Source of the DNA: Takakia lepidozioides
Lineage: Eukaryota; Streptophyta; Takakiopsida; Takakiales; Takakiaceae
Length of the DNA: 64,000 nucleotides
Reading direction: 5' to 3'
Assembly (NCBI GenBank): GCA_030704615.1
Contig: CM060731.1
Coordinates: 64,150,756 to 64,214,755, forward strand
Both the position numbers and the translations under genes were made by a program. Below are positions 46,440-57,989 of the stretch, in pieces. How positions within the stretch are numbered: the stretch's first letter is position 1; each line of letters starts with the position of its first letter. Under the pieces are notes generated by a model that was not told the DNA's origin, did no database searches, and worked only from the letters and a program-made list of their open reading frames with translations.

Positions 46440-48700
46440 TTTATCGGAGGGTTACAGGATCCAGAGATCTAGCCTTCTAACATAGCTTGAGATACTCGGG
46501 CAACAACGAATCTTGTTGCAATGGCTCTCCAGGTGGGCCGTTTTTATAGAACTTGTGTTGTATATCCGTGTGAATTCTTTGATCCCTCGCCTTTGATGTC
46601 CCATTGCATTCCATTGCTCAATTTCCCCCCAAAAGGTGAACCCATCCGGGTGTGCAAAGACACATCAGCTTGGTACATTCCCAAGTAGCTACAGTTGGGA
46701 ATGTACTTTTGTAGCAAAAGTAGCAAAACCCCATTCGTGTTACTTGGCCTCCTACGATGCTTCCACTAACATTGGGATCATCTTTCTTGGCACCTCTTCG
46801 TCACAAACGCATCCTCACAGGTTCGTAATAGTGCACAATGTTGCAGATCCTATTCCTCATAACTCATTAATGTTCACCATTTCGGTAGTTGCATTTCCAA
46901 CACCTTTCTCTCTCAACATCACTCACTTGCTCCGGGTTAAGTTGATTTACTTGAGAATTGGTTTCTCTCTAAACTCTCTCAAACACATGGTATTGCCCAA
47001 TGGGCCTCCACCTCTTGTTGGCATTATACCATATACTAATCTTTATCTACCCAATGCACACCCAACTGCAATTCGCTTGGATCCCTAGTCTAAAGACACA
47101 TTGTGGCAACTTCCCCGCGCTTCACCTTGCTTGCCACAAAGGCTAGGCCTAGACGATCTATTGGAATTCCTCATGGTGGTGGTGACAATGGTGATGATGG
47201 CGGCAGAGGGGATGCTGGTGCTGGGGGTGCTACGTAGGGCTGGTTGTGGTGGTGGTGGTGGTGGGAGCTTGGGTGGTGTGGATTCGTCGGGACCAAGTTG
47301 CATTGGGTTCAGCCATGGGCCGAAGGCTTCTTTTTCAGAGATGTGTGGAGCCAAATTGAGAGCATTTGGCAGTATGGAGGTACAGAGGAATTAGATGCAA
47401 AGTGGGGCCGCGTTGGTCAATTCCATATAGGAATGGACATTCCATTTGTGATGGAAAACCTAGATTCGGGGACTGAGCCAGACTCAGAGTCCGAGGATGG
47501 AGGATGATGGAGCAACAATTCTGTCTACATCATGGACTTTGTACCTACATTGCAATGTTAAGCCAAGAACTTTTACTTTTGAATCTATACTTTTCTCTAC
47601 ATGCAATTGATTAGAATCCAGTCAAGGTCGTAGTATCTAAATTATTTTTTTCTGAAGATAGAGGACAGTTTTGAGATAGAGGACAATTTTGATGGTGGCA
47701 ATGAGGAATGCGTCTGTTAGCTAATTTAGGACTTTACAAATGTTGGTTCAATTTAGCAAGTATGCAAAATCTTGACTTGTTGATTCATTTCATTGGAGGA
47801 TTGTTGGAGGTTACTGATAATAACCCTAAGAAGAATCATGTTGCCGAGCAAAGTTGGAGAATTGCTCCAGGTAGGATTGATATACTCCATTTTCCTGCAT
47901 GTTATTGCTGACTAGTAATATGCACTTGTTTTTAGGATTTACACAATTGCACAAAGACTGCTTTTGAGGAAAAAGATTGAGCATAGTGGTGACCAGATAG
48001 TTGCATATGTGACAGCATTGAGCTGTGTCTCAGGTAATAATTTCTTATAATCTGTTTATAGTAGCTACTCATACCGACGTACATTATTTCAAAGTGGAAA
48101 CCATATCCTGCTCAAACACATACTTCAATCTTGACAACTTCATACCCATACTTGATGTCAAATTCATCAGGAAAGCATTCGCCAAAGAGTCCCTAATCCT
48201 GGATCTTTCCACAGATGTTATTCACCCATGGGTGAACCCATAATTTGGTCACACATGGTCCCAAGCTTAAACTCCGCTTACAAATGGATGCAAGGATCTG
48301 GGCATGTCTGTTGCCATGGGTTTCACCTTGACGGTGCTCCTGCAACAACCACAGTTCAAGTTTTTTGTTAAAATCACATAACAGAAACAGGAATGTCAAG
48401 ACTACTTCATGCAGTAGTCTATCATCCAAAACGATACCAGTCCAACACCGAGTAGTACCGAGCGATCCTGCTACCCTAATGGTTGGGAATTTGACTGCTA
48501 CCCAACCTCTAAAACCGAATTTGTTGTAGATTGTAATCCACACAACTATCATAGGGATTAACCTCTATAGCAATAATAAGGCTCTCATTCATTCCATTCC
48601 GTCGAATATTGACCATGTGGTTGTAAACAAGGACATCTCTACAGTATGCACAGTCACCGTTGATCGGCCATTGAGAGCAGACCATAAGAAACAGTGGTCA
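46440..48700. other. Unassigned stretch with small frames
   Basis: No gene is recognised. Frames at 46636-47088 and 47244-47507 (plus) are the longest. The second ends in IPFVMENLDSGTEPDSESED, an acidic tail of the kind found at hAT or MULE protein ends, but there is no catalytic domain. A GGTGGTG microsatellite lies at 47245-47265. Confidence 0.25.
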
Positions 48701-48930
48701 TCCCAATTTCAGTATTGCATTGAAATAACAGTCACATGAAGTGACTGAAATCACTGAAATGCTCCAAAACAGTGCTAAGATAAGTCCTTCCACCTGAATT
48801 AGCAGCAGGGATGAAAAAGCAGCATTTGGATACCGTGGTGATTCCCTGCTTGAGTCTTCCTAAAGTGAACAAATTTTCATGATATGATGCAAAACTTGAA
48901 TGTGTGTCATCAGGCAAGCAAAGCTCCTAC

Positions 48931-51900
48931 CGCAAAGCATGGTATCGTCAATGGCAAGCTTGTGAGAACACATGACGACAATGGACCCACTGTCTTGGCC
49001 AGAGTGGATGGAACTCAGCCTCCCCGTAGCTGATGGTGCAAATGGGCCTCTCCACGGATAACATGTTTGCCACAAATGACGGCCGCTTCGCATATATGGG
49101 TCGAAGTCAGTAGTCTTCACATCTCCCGGTTCAAGGCTCAGTGCAATCCACACAATTGACCGACCAACTCCAGAAAACAAAGCTTTTATACACCAACTAC
49201 AGTGCTGAGTAGCTTTTGTCCAGGTTCGGAAAAAAAACTGACTACTGAAGCAAGACCTCACCTCTGTCATGCTCTGCCAGTGCCACTGACTTCAAGAACA
49301 CAATCAGCTGCAAAAAGGGCTGCGATACTAGATAGTGTACATTTCTTTGAACCTAATAACTAAGTAGCTACACAACTCCTATTTGGCAGCCATACTACCG
49401 CAAAGTTGGAGAGTAGATGTCCCTACTAGTATTCAAAATCTTTGTACATCAAAGACAACATCATGGAACCTCGTGTAAATTACAAGGAGGGATTGCAGCA
49501 TCAGAACAAAACTGTGTCTCGACAGGTAGCTCACGAGATTACTTGCATGGGATGATAGACATGCTGGATTCCCAGCAGTTGCAAAATGAACTTTGTAAAA
49601 CAACATGAAATTTGAGACTACAGGACTGAATGGCAGATTCTTGCTGGCATTACAATATAGAGACTGCAAGTTTGTGGTGCTACATGAGGCCTACCAAAGA
49701 GTCACTTGTAATCAAACTGAAACAGTATTTGGCAACACAAAATCATCATCACAGAGATGACAGGAAATGTCCTGTGCATCTATATGCAAAATACATTGAC
49801 GTTGGTTGGAGCGCACTCTCTGCAGAAGAGGTCAGTACTGCTTTTCTCAAGTCTTCCTCGGTCATCCAAGGGAGTTCTCAACCTGCTGCCACTCCTGATG
49901 TTTCTGTGCTAGTTCTGTTTCACTGGGGCTAATCACCAGTTCTGAGGGTATTCTAACTTCTAGGATACAAAATATTCCAAAAGAAAATCCTCAGACATTG
50001 CCATTTTGTAGCATGCAAAGGCAGACATGCGGGTTAAGTTGCTTAATCAGACATCCTTACAAGATCCAGAAGAAACTGCTACTTAGCAGCAGAAAGGGTG
50101 AAAACTGTTGGTAGAGGGTGTCAGCACCATACCTTCAAATACATTCCCATTGAACACTCGATCACCAAAGAAACCTCATTCAGACTTCAAGATGCTGATA
50201 ACAGCTTTGAAAGCCTTTGTCAAATCTGTGATTCATATCGGTGGTCTCTTTAAGTAGACCCAAAGGCCTATGATATACAAAGTAAGAGGAAGGAGGAAAG
50301 TCCACTCTTTACCTGGGGCACTATGTCTGTAAATTTCAGGGGAAAAACTTACTCCTATTTGTACAAGGCTACCACAGTTGAGTTCAAAATGTCAAGCAGC
50401 TTTGGCACCACAACTGCCTGGCCAGAAGCTGGTAGTCTCAGACTCCCCAGGGAGAAGCTCCTGCAACCCAACACGAATTATATCTTGCGCCCTCCTGTGA
50501 GGTCCCATACCTGAAATCATTTGGTCCACCAGGGAATCCTCCAATCCTTGAATTGATCTTCGCTCTCTAATTGCTAACCGTCGTCGGTCCAACTCTGCCA
50601 TTCTGCAGTTCACACAATCCTGGATTAAGCCTTCCATATATACAATGAATGGAAGCTAAAACATTGAGTCAGTGGATGGCTGACGTGAACCGCTACCGCA
50701 AGAATTGTGCTCTGTAGAGTATAGAAAGCAACCAAGACTTGGCACATAGGACCTCTCCCCTCTCCTCACAAGTAGGCACTTTGGACTGCGCACAATACGA
50801 CTCTGTGGTCTTCCAAATCTCTTCAGATTCAACTTTGATGTAAGTCATGCTTTGGGGCCTATCAAGACTTCAGTATTAGAGCAAACGACCATAGTGATAC
50901 AAACTTGAGTTTCAAATCTGTAAGAAATTGATGAATAGTAGCATACTCTTGAGCTACGGCAAAACGAGGTCCTTCCAGGATTGCTTCAGATTCCTCACAA
51001 GTAGCAGGTGCTGCTGTTAATGTTTCATGCCTTCCCCTCGCATCCTTGCTGCATCGGAATTGGTAGTACACGTTAAAATGCGGTCTTCCTTCCTCAAATA
51101 GCATGTCCACCAAATGCCAACACCACTAAGTCCAAATTCCCAGTAGGTTTCAGGCTAAAGGCTGCGAGCCAAGACAAGTTAGTCTGAATTTGATCTTATA
51201 CAACAATATGGGCCAGCATGAAGGTGGACGACTTGCCACATTGGCGAAACAGGGATCTTTCACGAAGAAGGTTCACAGCACACAGAAATGGGGAGCAAGT
51301 TTTCTTAGACACCAATCTTATTTCTCCGACATTTTTGTCATGGTACTCATATACTTTTGTCATATCACCGTTGGTTTCCGGCAGTCTGGAAGCATTGCTT
51401 GCGACATGATTATAGACATGTATGATGGCATCTATGACATGAGAGGGCACCTACCACACGTCGCCACTTGCTGATAGTGAAAATTTATGGGAGCTCGTTG
51501 CATTAGATACTGCAAGAGAAGGCGCATTTGAGATCACACCCCTTCTTACTGTCAAATTTCGTTGATCATTGCTTTGAGAACACGGCCGTAATGACTTCTT
51601 CATGAGCCGTACCTGCAATTTCCCCTCTCAGAGCATCAGATCATATGCCAACACGAGTCAAGAGTGAAGTAAACCATTCCGTATCAATGTCTCAAGCTTC
51701 ACGGCTCACAGTGTCTATTGCCTATCATTACCACGCACATCTACTCGTAAGGCGCTGCCCTACCTGCAATTCCCCCCACTGCGCATCAGATCAAGACTAC
51801 GACAGTGCTTTTGGACTTTATAACGTATCCACGACATAGCTTGTGACAGATCACCGGGTGTCTACTTACTTTCATGCTAACCCTGCACTGCATCTGCAGT

Positions 51901-52310
51901 CCTAGTCGCAAAGCACTGTGAAATGTGCATGCACCCTTAGCTGCAAGAAGTTGGGAGTGATCAAATATCGAACCAACTTCCTCCACTTTGGACGAGCACA
52001 TTCAAGGACACATCTAAGATTGCACAGGCTACCCGCATTCAGAACTCACAACAGATTTGTTCCAAGCAGCTGACCTGTCCAATGATGTCAATTCCTGAAA
52101 GACATAACGGAAGACCACTCCCTGTCGCCATCATCCCCACTGATGCACCCCTTCCCAGGGCGAAAGTCACAGCCAGAAAGATTGCATTCAACCGATCTTG
52201 CAGTAAGGGAAGAAAGCCAGAATTACAGAGCGCGGAAAAGCAGAGCCAGACTGCTCCACTGGTGCGTACGGAAAACGAAGGCAGAAATCGGCTACCAAGA
52301 AACAAGCATC
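48931..52310 (-). CDS. Possible intron-rich host gene of unknown function
   Basis: Several short minus-strand segments look like exons. Near 52220-52075: LNAIFLAVTFALGRG and GMMATGSGLPLCLSG, ending at a GTCAGC donor. Near 51990-51870: DHSQLLAAKGACTFHSALRL, ending at a strong GTAAGTAG donor. Near 51450-51210: DMTKVYEYHDKNVGEIRLV. Near 51110-50900: RPHFNVYYQFRCSKDARG. At 50623-50511: MAELDRRRLAIRERRSIQ between a CCAG acceptor and a GTATGG donor. Near 49167-48931: VKTTDFDPYMRSGRHLWQ, ending at GTAGGA. All lie on one strand with little repeat character, unlike the rest of the window. I do not recognise the protein. Exon joins are inferred and the true ends are unknown. Confidence 0.35.
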
Positions 52311-53433
52311 TGACCTAGCAATCGCAGTGCGCGAAGTGTAGGAAGGTGAAGAGCTGCGGCCTGGACAAAGTCCGCGGTCAGCCAGCGCTGCACGCTCACA
52401 CGGCGAGAGGCTCGAAGACCGAGGGAGGGAGACACAGACACGCGCGGGGAGGAGGGAACAAGACGAGGTAAAGACCGCCAAATTCCTTTACTCGTGCCAG
52501 TTTCTTTCTACCACGCTGGTACACTCTGGACACGGCGCCCTCCCGGCGGGCCCTAAACACTCTGCCACCGGTGATTACCGGTCGCCGTTCCACTTCTCGC
52601 CTACTGACGCTCCCGGTCGGGTCGTGGCTGTGAGACCGGGACCACCCGGTCAACAGATCCCAGACCGGTATTGCACAACATAAGTCAGGGCCCCCTACGG
52701 CTACTGACTAGGCCTACGGTGACCGTATTCCCAGCGTGGCTGTCGGTCGTACCTATACTCCTACGGCTAACTTCCCACCTACCTACCCTGCTAGCCTCTA
52801 GGGGCTATTCCGGCCCGGGTACATGAAATATAACATGGCAGAAGCAAAGGACATGGGAATGGGCGCTGACATGCATCGCCCCATTAAACGGCCAGATTCT
52901 GGATGTATCTTGTGCAGCATCGCCGGGCGGTTACCCTGTTGGATGAACGTATTAGGTATGGATGATACGTTCTTCTCTCTCGTCCATTTCTCCATGAACA
53001 CTGAAAGCGGCAGCCGCGACAGGCGGTCATCGGGAAGACCGCACGGTCAGCAGCAGTTGCTGAAGCCATCTGCGCCGTCCAGAGGAACCATCCAACGGTG
53101 TGCGGCGTAGAGCTGCACGTGGGGAAGCACGTGAGAGCCGGTCATCGTGCGCCGCCCACCCGCACTATGCACCACGTGGCCTCCAGCCTTGTCGTTTGGC
53201 CCTTCTCGCCCTGTGCCCGGTGCGGGGTTCAAACTTCACAGTGCACACCCTCGCGAGGCCAACTACCCAAGAAATGACACAAGTCAAAGCCAGGGTGTCA
53301 GGAAGCAGCAGTGGGGGAGAAAGGGGTGGCGGCGGCAAAAGCGCCATGTGGGCTGGGTGTCACTAATGGCCGCGCGGTGAGCCACGCTGGCCACGGTCGG
53401 AATCGTGGCCTAAGCGGTTTCATGGACTAGAGA

Positions 53434-53510
53434 ACGGGCAGCAGAGGGCCGATTCGGCCAGGTAAGCACGCCCTGCTCGAGCCTGGCCGAATCGGCCCTC
53501 TGCTGCCCGT
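53434..53510. ncRNA. Perfect 29-bp fold-back hairpin
   Basis: 53434-53462 is the exact reverse complement of 53482-53510, with a 19-base loop. The arm starts ACGGGCAGCAGAGGGCC. A smaller stem, TGCCGAT with ATCGGCA, follows at about 53537-53562, then a run of eight T. A transcript from either strand would fold tightly, so it may be a small-RNA precursor or a young snap-back element. No promoter was identified. Confidence 0.45.
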
Positions 53511-54819
53511 ACCCTGGCGTTAAAAGCAGTTGAGGTTGCCGATTCTGCATGCCGTATCGGCAGCACGGCTTTTTTTTCCATTTTGGCTTAGAAGCGTAGA
53601 TGGCTACAAAATTTGAAGGCTAAGTGCAAAGATGGCGATGACATAGATGCTTAGTTAAAAATCAACTGGCTACATGCTATTTCATTTGCATGCAATATGG
53701 CGATTTGAGTATTTTGTGTAAGAGGCCACATATTGTTGCAATGTGGATACAATGCCATAGTCGGAAGTGCATTTGTTGGCACTAGAGCCTAATCTCAAGT
53801 AGCAAAGTGGCACCTTTGCCTACTGTCAAGAAGCAATGTAGGCATAATAGTCTATTTAAAATCTGAAATCTGAAATTTGTTGATCAAGTCTTAAACTAGG
53901 ACAGCAAGCATCATGGCCTCAATATCAAATAACAAAGTGATACCATAGTCCAATTTGAAGGAGCAAACTCGTACCAATGTAGGCATGGCACTCACAATCT
54001 GAAATCTAAAATAATTAATCAAAGAAGTCCAAAGATGGCCAGCAAAAACCATAGCCTTAATTTCAAGTAGCATGGTGGCACCATTGAGGATGGTGAAGGA
54101 ACAAATTGATACCAAGTGAGGCAGGACAGCCCACTCACAATCTGAAATCTGAAACTAATTAATCAAAGAAGTCCTACAATGGGCCAGCAAACATCACGAC
54201 CTCAATTTCAAATAGCAAAGTAGCACCATAGCCCAATGTGAAAGAGCATACAAAAAAAAACTACAGTATAAAGATCTTAGGCGAAATTTTGAAAGCAAGC
54301 TACGAGGAGAGATGGCGATGGTGAAGCTCCGTAGGGCTGCGCGCAGTGGCAACGGCCTGCCCTGGCTGCGGCCAAAACCCTGGCGATCCAACGGTCCAAT
54401 CGTGCTGCATGGTGAGATCTCTACCGTTGATCGTGCGATGGGGCGACAGCCACTAGATGTAGGGTTGTGGGGAACGTGTATTTCTGGCGCAACTGGTAGG
54501 TTCCCCTAGAGCTTTCTGGCCCTAGCCCGTGCGCGCGCCTTTATTTCTGGCGTATTTTTTGTTTTTTTTCCCAAGATTTTACATAGGCTGTCGCAGCCCT
54601 TTGTTTTTTTATCGCTTCTAGGCTCCATTTCGCCTAAAAAAGAAGCGCTGATCGGCAGCTGCATATTCAGCAAAATAATTGACCCCTGAATCATGCAGAA
54701 TAAGGGCCGTACCACACTAGAGGCACACCAACGGCACTAACGTAGACGTTCCGGCAACGTTCCGTCGGGGTAGGTTGTCAAATCTCCACCCCTCGTTGTG
54801 CGCCTCTCACCTGCGAGAC

Positions 54820-54950
54820 TGTATTGTACTATGGAACGGGCCCGACCCGTTCCACCTAGGAACGTGGCGAGCCCCTAGGGGCGAGCTTGCGTTCCGGTAG
54901 GGTGGAACAGGCTCCACCGGACCCGTTCCAGAGCGGTGTCTCCCCACCAT
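54820..54950. repeat. GC-rich imperfect inverted repeats
   Basis: TGGAACGGG pairs with CCCGTTCCA around a short loop (54824-54846). A second GGTGGAAC...CCGTTCCA block and a CCCCTAGGGG palindrome lie within 100 bases. It may be a terminal part of a MITE. The region 53600-54800 otherwise shows only recurring AATCTGAAATCTGAAA and AAATAGCAAAGT words at about 110-140-base spacing (53850-54240). Confidence 0.4.
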
Positions 54951-55212
54951 GATCAACAGTACTACAAACGGCTACGATCTACTGGATATGGGCCGTCGAT
55001 ATGACACATGTATACGAGACGGTCTATATTAGTAGCCTCTAGGTGACACGTTATGACGCAAGACCAGCCGATAACTTACAGGAAAAACCTTAACAAGTAC
55101 CATAATAAGACACCAAATAGATTTGAACCATTAACAGTTCAAATGGTTGGAAAGAAATGGTCAAAAGTTTGATGGTTGAATGTGATGTATCACAACGATG
55201 GACTAGGTAGCA

Positions 55213-55310
55213 TTCAAGAGGAGCCCCTGCTACCGGATATAGCAGGGAGCCAGGACCTACCGAGCCGCGTTAGCGACCTATTATATCCGGTAGTAGGGGC
55301 TCTTCTCGAG
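55213..55310. ncRNA. Pre-miRNA-like hairpin with 29-nt arms
   Basis: 55213-55241 pairs with 55282-55310 with only four non-identities over 29 positions and a 40-base loop. The arm core is GAGCCCCTGCTACCGG. Two of the differences give G:U pairs in a plus-strand transcript. Length and near-perfect pairing suit a plant miRNA or siRNA precursor, or a small fold-back transposon. Confidence 0.4.
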
Positions 55311-55659
55311 CGCTACCGGACATAACCGGTTTTTAGGGCAGCAAGCCATTGAGTTTACCCTTGTACGTACCTACCACCACGTATTATATCCATTTGGAGC
55401 TGTGATATGAAGTTTTCATCCCCGCATCATATAGGTAGGTAGTTAAAATATAGTAGGTCGTAGAATACCACATATAGCACCCCTCCTCAAATCCAGTAGA
55501 AACACGCCACGTCAGCGAGTCTGCTCTAAAAATCGGTTATGAGGTGTGTAGATCAATCTATGACCAGACCAAACACAATGAGTACTTGTATTTTTATTTT
55601 TTTTAAGTTGCACTTACACTTGATTGATATACTTTTTCATCTCCAAAATAATTCTAGTC

Positions 55660-55875
55660 CAAGGTCCCCACTCAGCTCCCTTGTTCCCAGTCTTGCTCCC
55701 ATGTTCATGTCCTTGGTCATCGCTCCCCTATTGACGGTCGCCACTCCCCTCCTTGTCCCGTGGAATCTGCCCCACATGTTCCTAAGTCCCCGCTCCCCTC
55801 CTCGCCCTGTGGAACGTGGCTTGCTCCCCTATTCCTGGTCATCGTTCCTCTCCTCGCTCCCCTGTCCCACTATGG
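55660..55875. repeat. GCTCCCCT-rich segment
   Basis: GCTCCCCT/GCTCCCTTGTTCC words recur at 20-40 bases. They are the reverse complement of the GGGGAGC satellite at 45250-46135, so this is probably a short inverted outlier of the same satellite family. It directly precedes the integrase fragment. Confidence 0.5.
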
Positions 55876-55891
55876 GGAGTAATTTTCATTC

Positions 55892-56480
55892 ATGTGGACA
55901 TTTTCTGAATTGAATCGAAAGGTGCCCGCGCCCAAAAAAATTCATGGGCATGTCGCACTAATCGTGCACGCTGTGTGGGGTGAGGCACAATCCTCACCCA
56001 GTTTACTGCAGGGGCAGTATTGGTGGCGTGGTATGCATACAGAGGTGCAACAGTTCGTGGCTAGGTGCATAGTGTGTGACAGGGTGCGTGCTTCATTCAA
56101 CGCCCCTACACCACAGTTGCATCATTTACCAATCATGGGATTGGGCTACAGGTGGAGTCTTGACTTCGCAGGACCGTTGCCACTGATTATGCGCCACCAC
56201 AGATATGTGTTGGTGATGGTGGAGCACTTTTCCAAGTGGATTGAGTTGGTTCCATTTCCTGACAAGGCTAGTGAGGGGCTGCGTATGCATTCTTGGATCG
56301 TGTGCTTAGCCGATTTGGTGCTCCAGCTGAGGTACTCACGGACCAAGGGAGAGAGTTCTGGGGGAGTTTCAGGCTTTGTGTGATAAAGCCTTGATAGACC
56401 ACCGCACCACTTCTCGGGAGCGCCCTCACATATCCTCTTGCTTTATTCGGACTAGCAGGGGAAGATCAACTTACAAAGAA
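55892..56480 (+). pseudogene. Gypsy integrase fragment (different family)
   Basis: The frame encodes the zinc-binding end (QGQYWWRGMHTEVQQFVARC, then CDRVRA) and the first part of the integrase core (WSLDFAGPLPLIMRHHRYVL, then EHFSKWIELVPFPDKASEGL). A one-base shift near 56285 moves the rest to another frame, which reads FLDRVLSRFGAPAEVLTDQG with the second catalytic Asp. The Glu region is lost. It is not the same lineage as the element at 37-42 kb. There are no LTRs or other Pol domains nearby. Confidence 0.8.
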
Positions 56481-57333
56481 TGGGACTAACACAGGGTAAG
56501 ATCTGGAACTTCCTAAACCTTGCGTCCGCGAGCTCCTCCTCCTCTGCAACAGTGAACTTGAAAGAACAACTGTTGTGGTGTACTTCCATGTTGTATCCAA
56601 GGGGGCAGAGACCTATGACTTATCAAAGTCTGTAGTTTCCTCAGCCTTGAATAAAGTCTCGTTAAACTGGGGGGTGCAGGTATCATCGATTTCAGATTTC
56701 TTCCGGGCGTAGAAGAAGGATCGACATACCAGGAGAAACCTTCGTGTCATTCCTGAACGAGTACCAAACACGAGGGTGGCCAAATATTGGCAAGGTACCC
56801 TTGTGGCTCATTATCTCCAACGCTCAGAACAGTCCTACCGTTGAGCGTGTACTGCAGTTGAATTTTGGTTGGAGTTTTGAGATTGTCCGCTCATTCTACT
56901 TCCCTTGCAAGGCTAAGGACCTTCTTGTTGACAGCCGCGAAGAACATTTCAACTCAAGGGGGTGAAGTTTGATTGTCCCCATTTGGCACCTCGCCTAGGC
57001 ACCTGGATCAGTTGGCTCTGTACTTGTGAATGTATTAAGCGGGATGCCGCGGCGATTGTAAGTTATGCTCGATTGAATATATTCTCTTGCCGTTGTTCTG
57101 CCATTAATAATCGTAGCAAAACATGAGAAGTGTATATTAATGGATTATTTGTGGCCTCTGCACCAATTTAGCATCGTCCGCAATAATCCACACCTGGAAT
57201 CGCCGATCAGGAACAACTTCCGGAAGGCAATGAAGAACAAAATCAGATGGTGAGTTGATGTACTTTGGTTGTATATATTTGTTTCTTTTGTTCACACTTG
57301 TACTCGGTCGACTAATACCACTAATACCACCGG

Positions 57334-57855
57334 ATGTCGCATCTAGAGATGGAGAAAAAACATGTGTCTGGGAGAGCCCAGGCGATGATGATGAGGAACC
57401 TCAGACGACTCCTCTCTGTGCAGGAGGATGAGAATGAGGAGACTGAGGATATTTCTCCCCCAGAAGGAAGCCACCAACAGAGTGATGACGACGACGATGA
57501 TGGACACAACTCAAGTGATGGCATTCCGACCGGGCACGTTACTACATTGATGGAAGACAAAAGCAGTGAGTACAGTGAGAAGAGTGAAGAGGGAGAGGCT
57601 CGTATAGCGACAAACCGACACAAATTTCCGATTAGGAAGGAGGAGATGCATTGGATGAATCGTGGTCGTCCCCAGATCCGCCAAAATGATGAGGATGACA
57701 ATGCAGGTCGTGCGGCCGTTCAAGGAGATGTAAACTTGGAAGCTCGGAAAATTCAATCGTGTCATGCACGTCCTATGCGGGACTCGTATAAACTCCACGG
57801 TGTCTTGGGGAAACACGGAGTGGATCCCCGTGGATGTAGAAATTTGGATCAATAG
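57334..57855 (+). CDS. Hypothetical acidic protein
   Basis: ATG at 57334 and 173 codons with an Asp/Glu/Ser-rich middle (SDDDDDDGHNSSDG) and no domain I recognise. Composition is hydrophilic, with no signal peptide or membrane segment. The C-terminal part is Arg/His-rich. It may be a nuclear-type disordered protein, part of a transposon, or chance. Neighbouring frames at 56744-56965 and 57764-57994 are unsupported. Confidence 0.25.
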   Translation: MSHLEMEKKHVSGRAQAMMMRNLRRLLSVQEDENEETEDISPPEGSHQQSDDDDDDGHNSSDGIPTGHVTTLMEDKSSEYSEKSEEGEARIATNRHKFPIRKEEMHWMNRGRPQIRQNDEDDNAGRAAVQGDVNLEARKIQSCHARPMRDSYKLHGVLGKHGVDPRGCRNLDQ

Positions 57856-57989
57856 TATATATATGGACGATACGAAGGCCCTGAGAAACCCTAATCACGA
57901 GGATATGAATATTTCCCTTTGTGCCCTCTTTCGCGCTATGAGCCATCTCCTATGCGTTGTGGATGCTATGTGGAGCAACATTTCAGAAT

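Noticed and set aside
52039-53380. Several overlapping GC-rich frames on both strands
   Set aside because: They have no domain or splice support, apart from the exon-like segment near 52075-52220.
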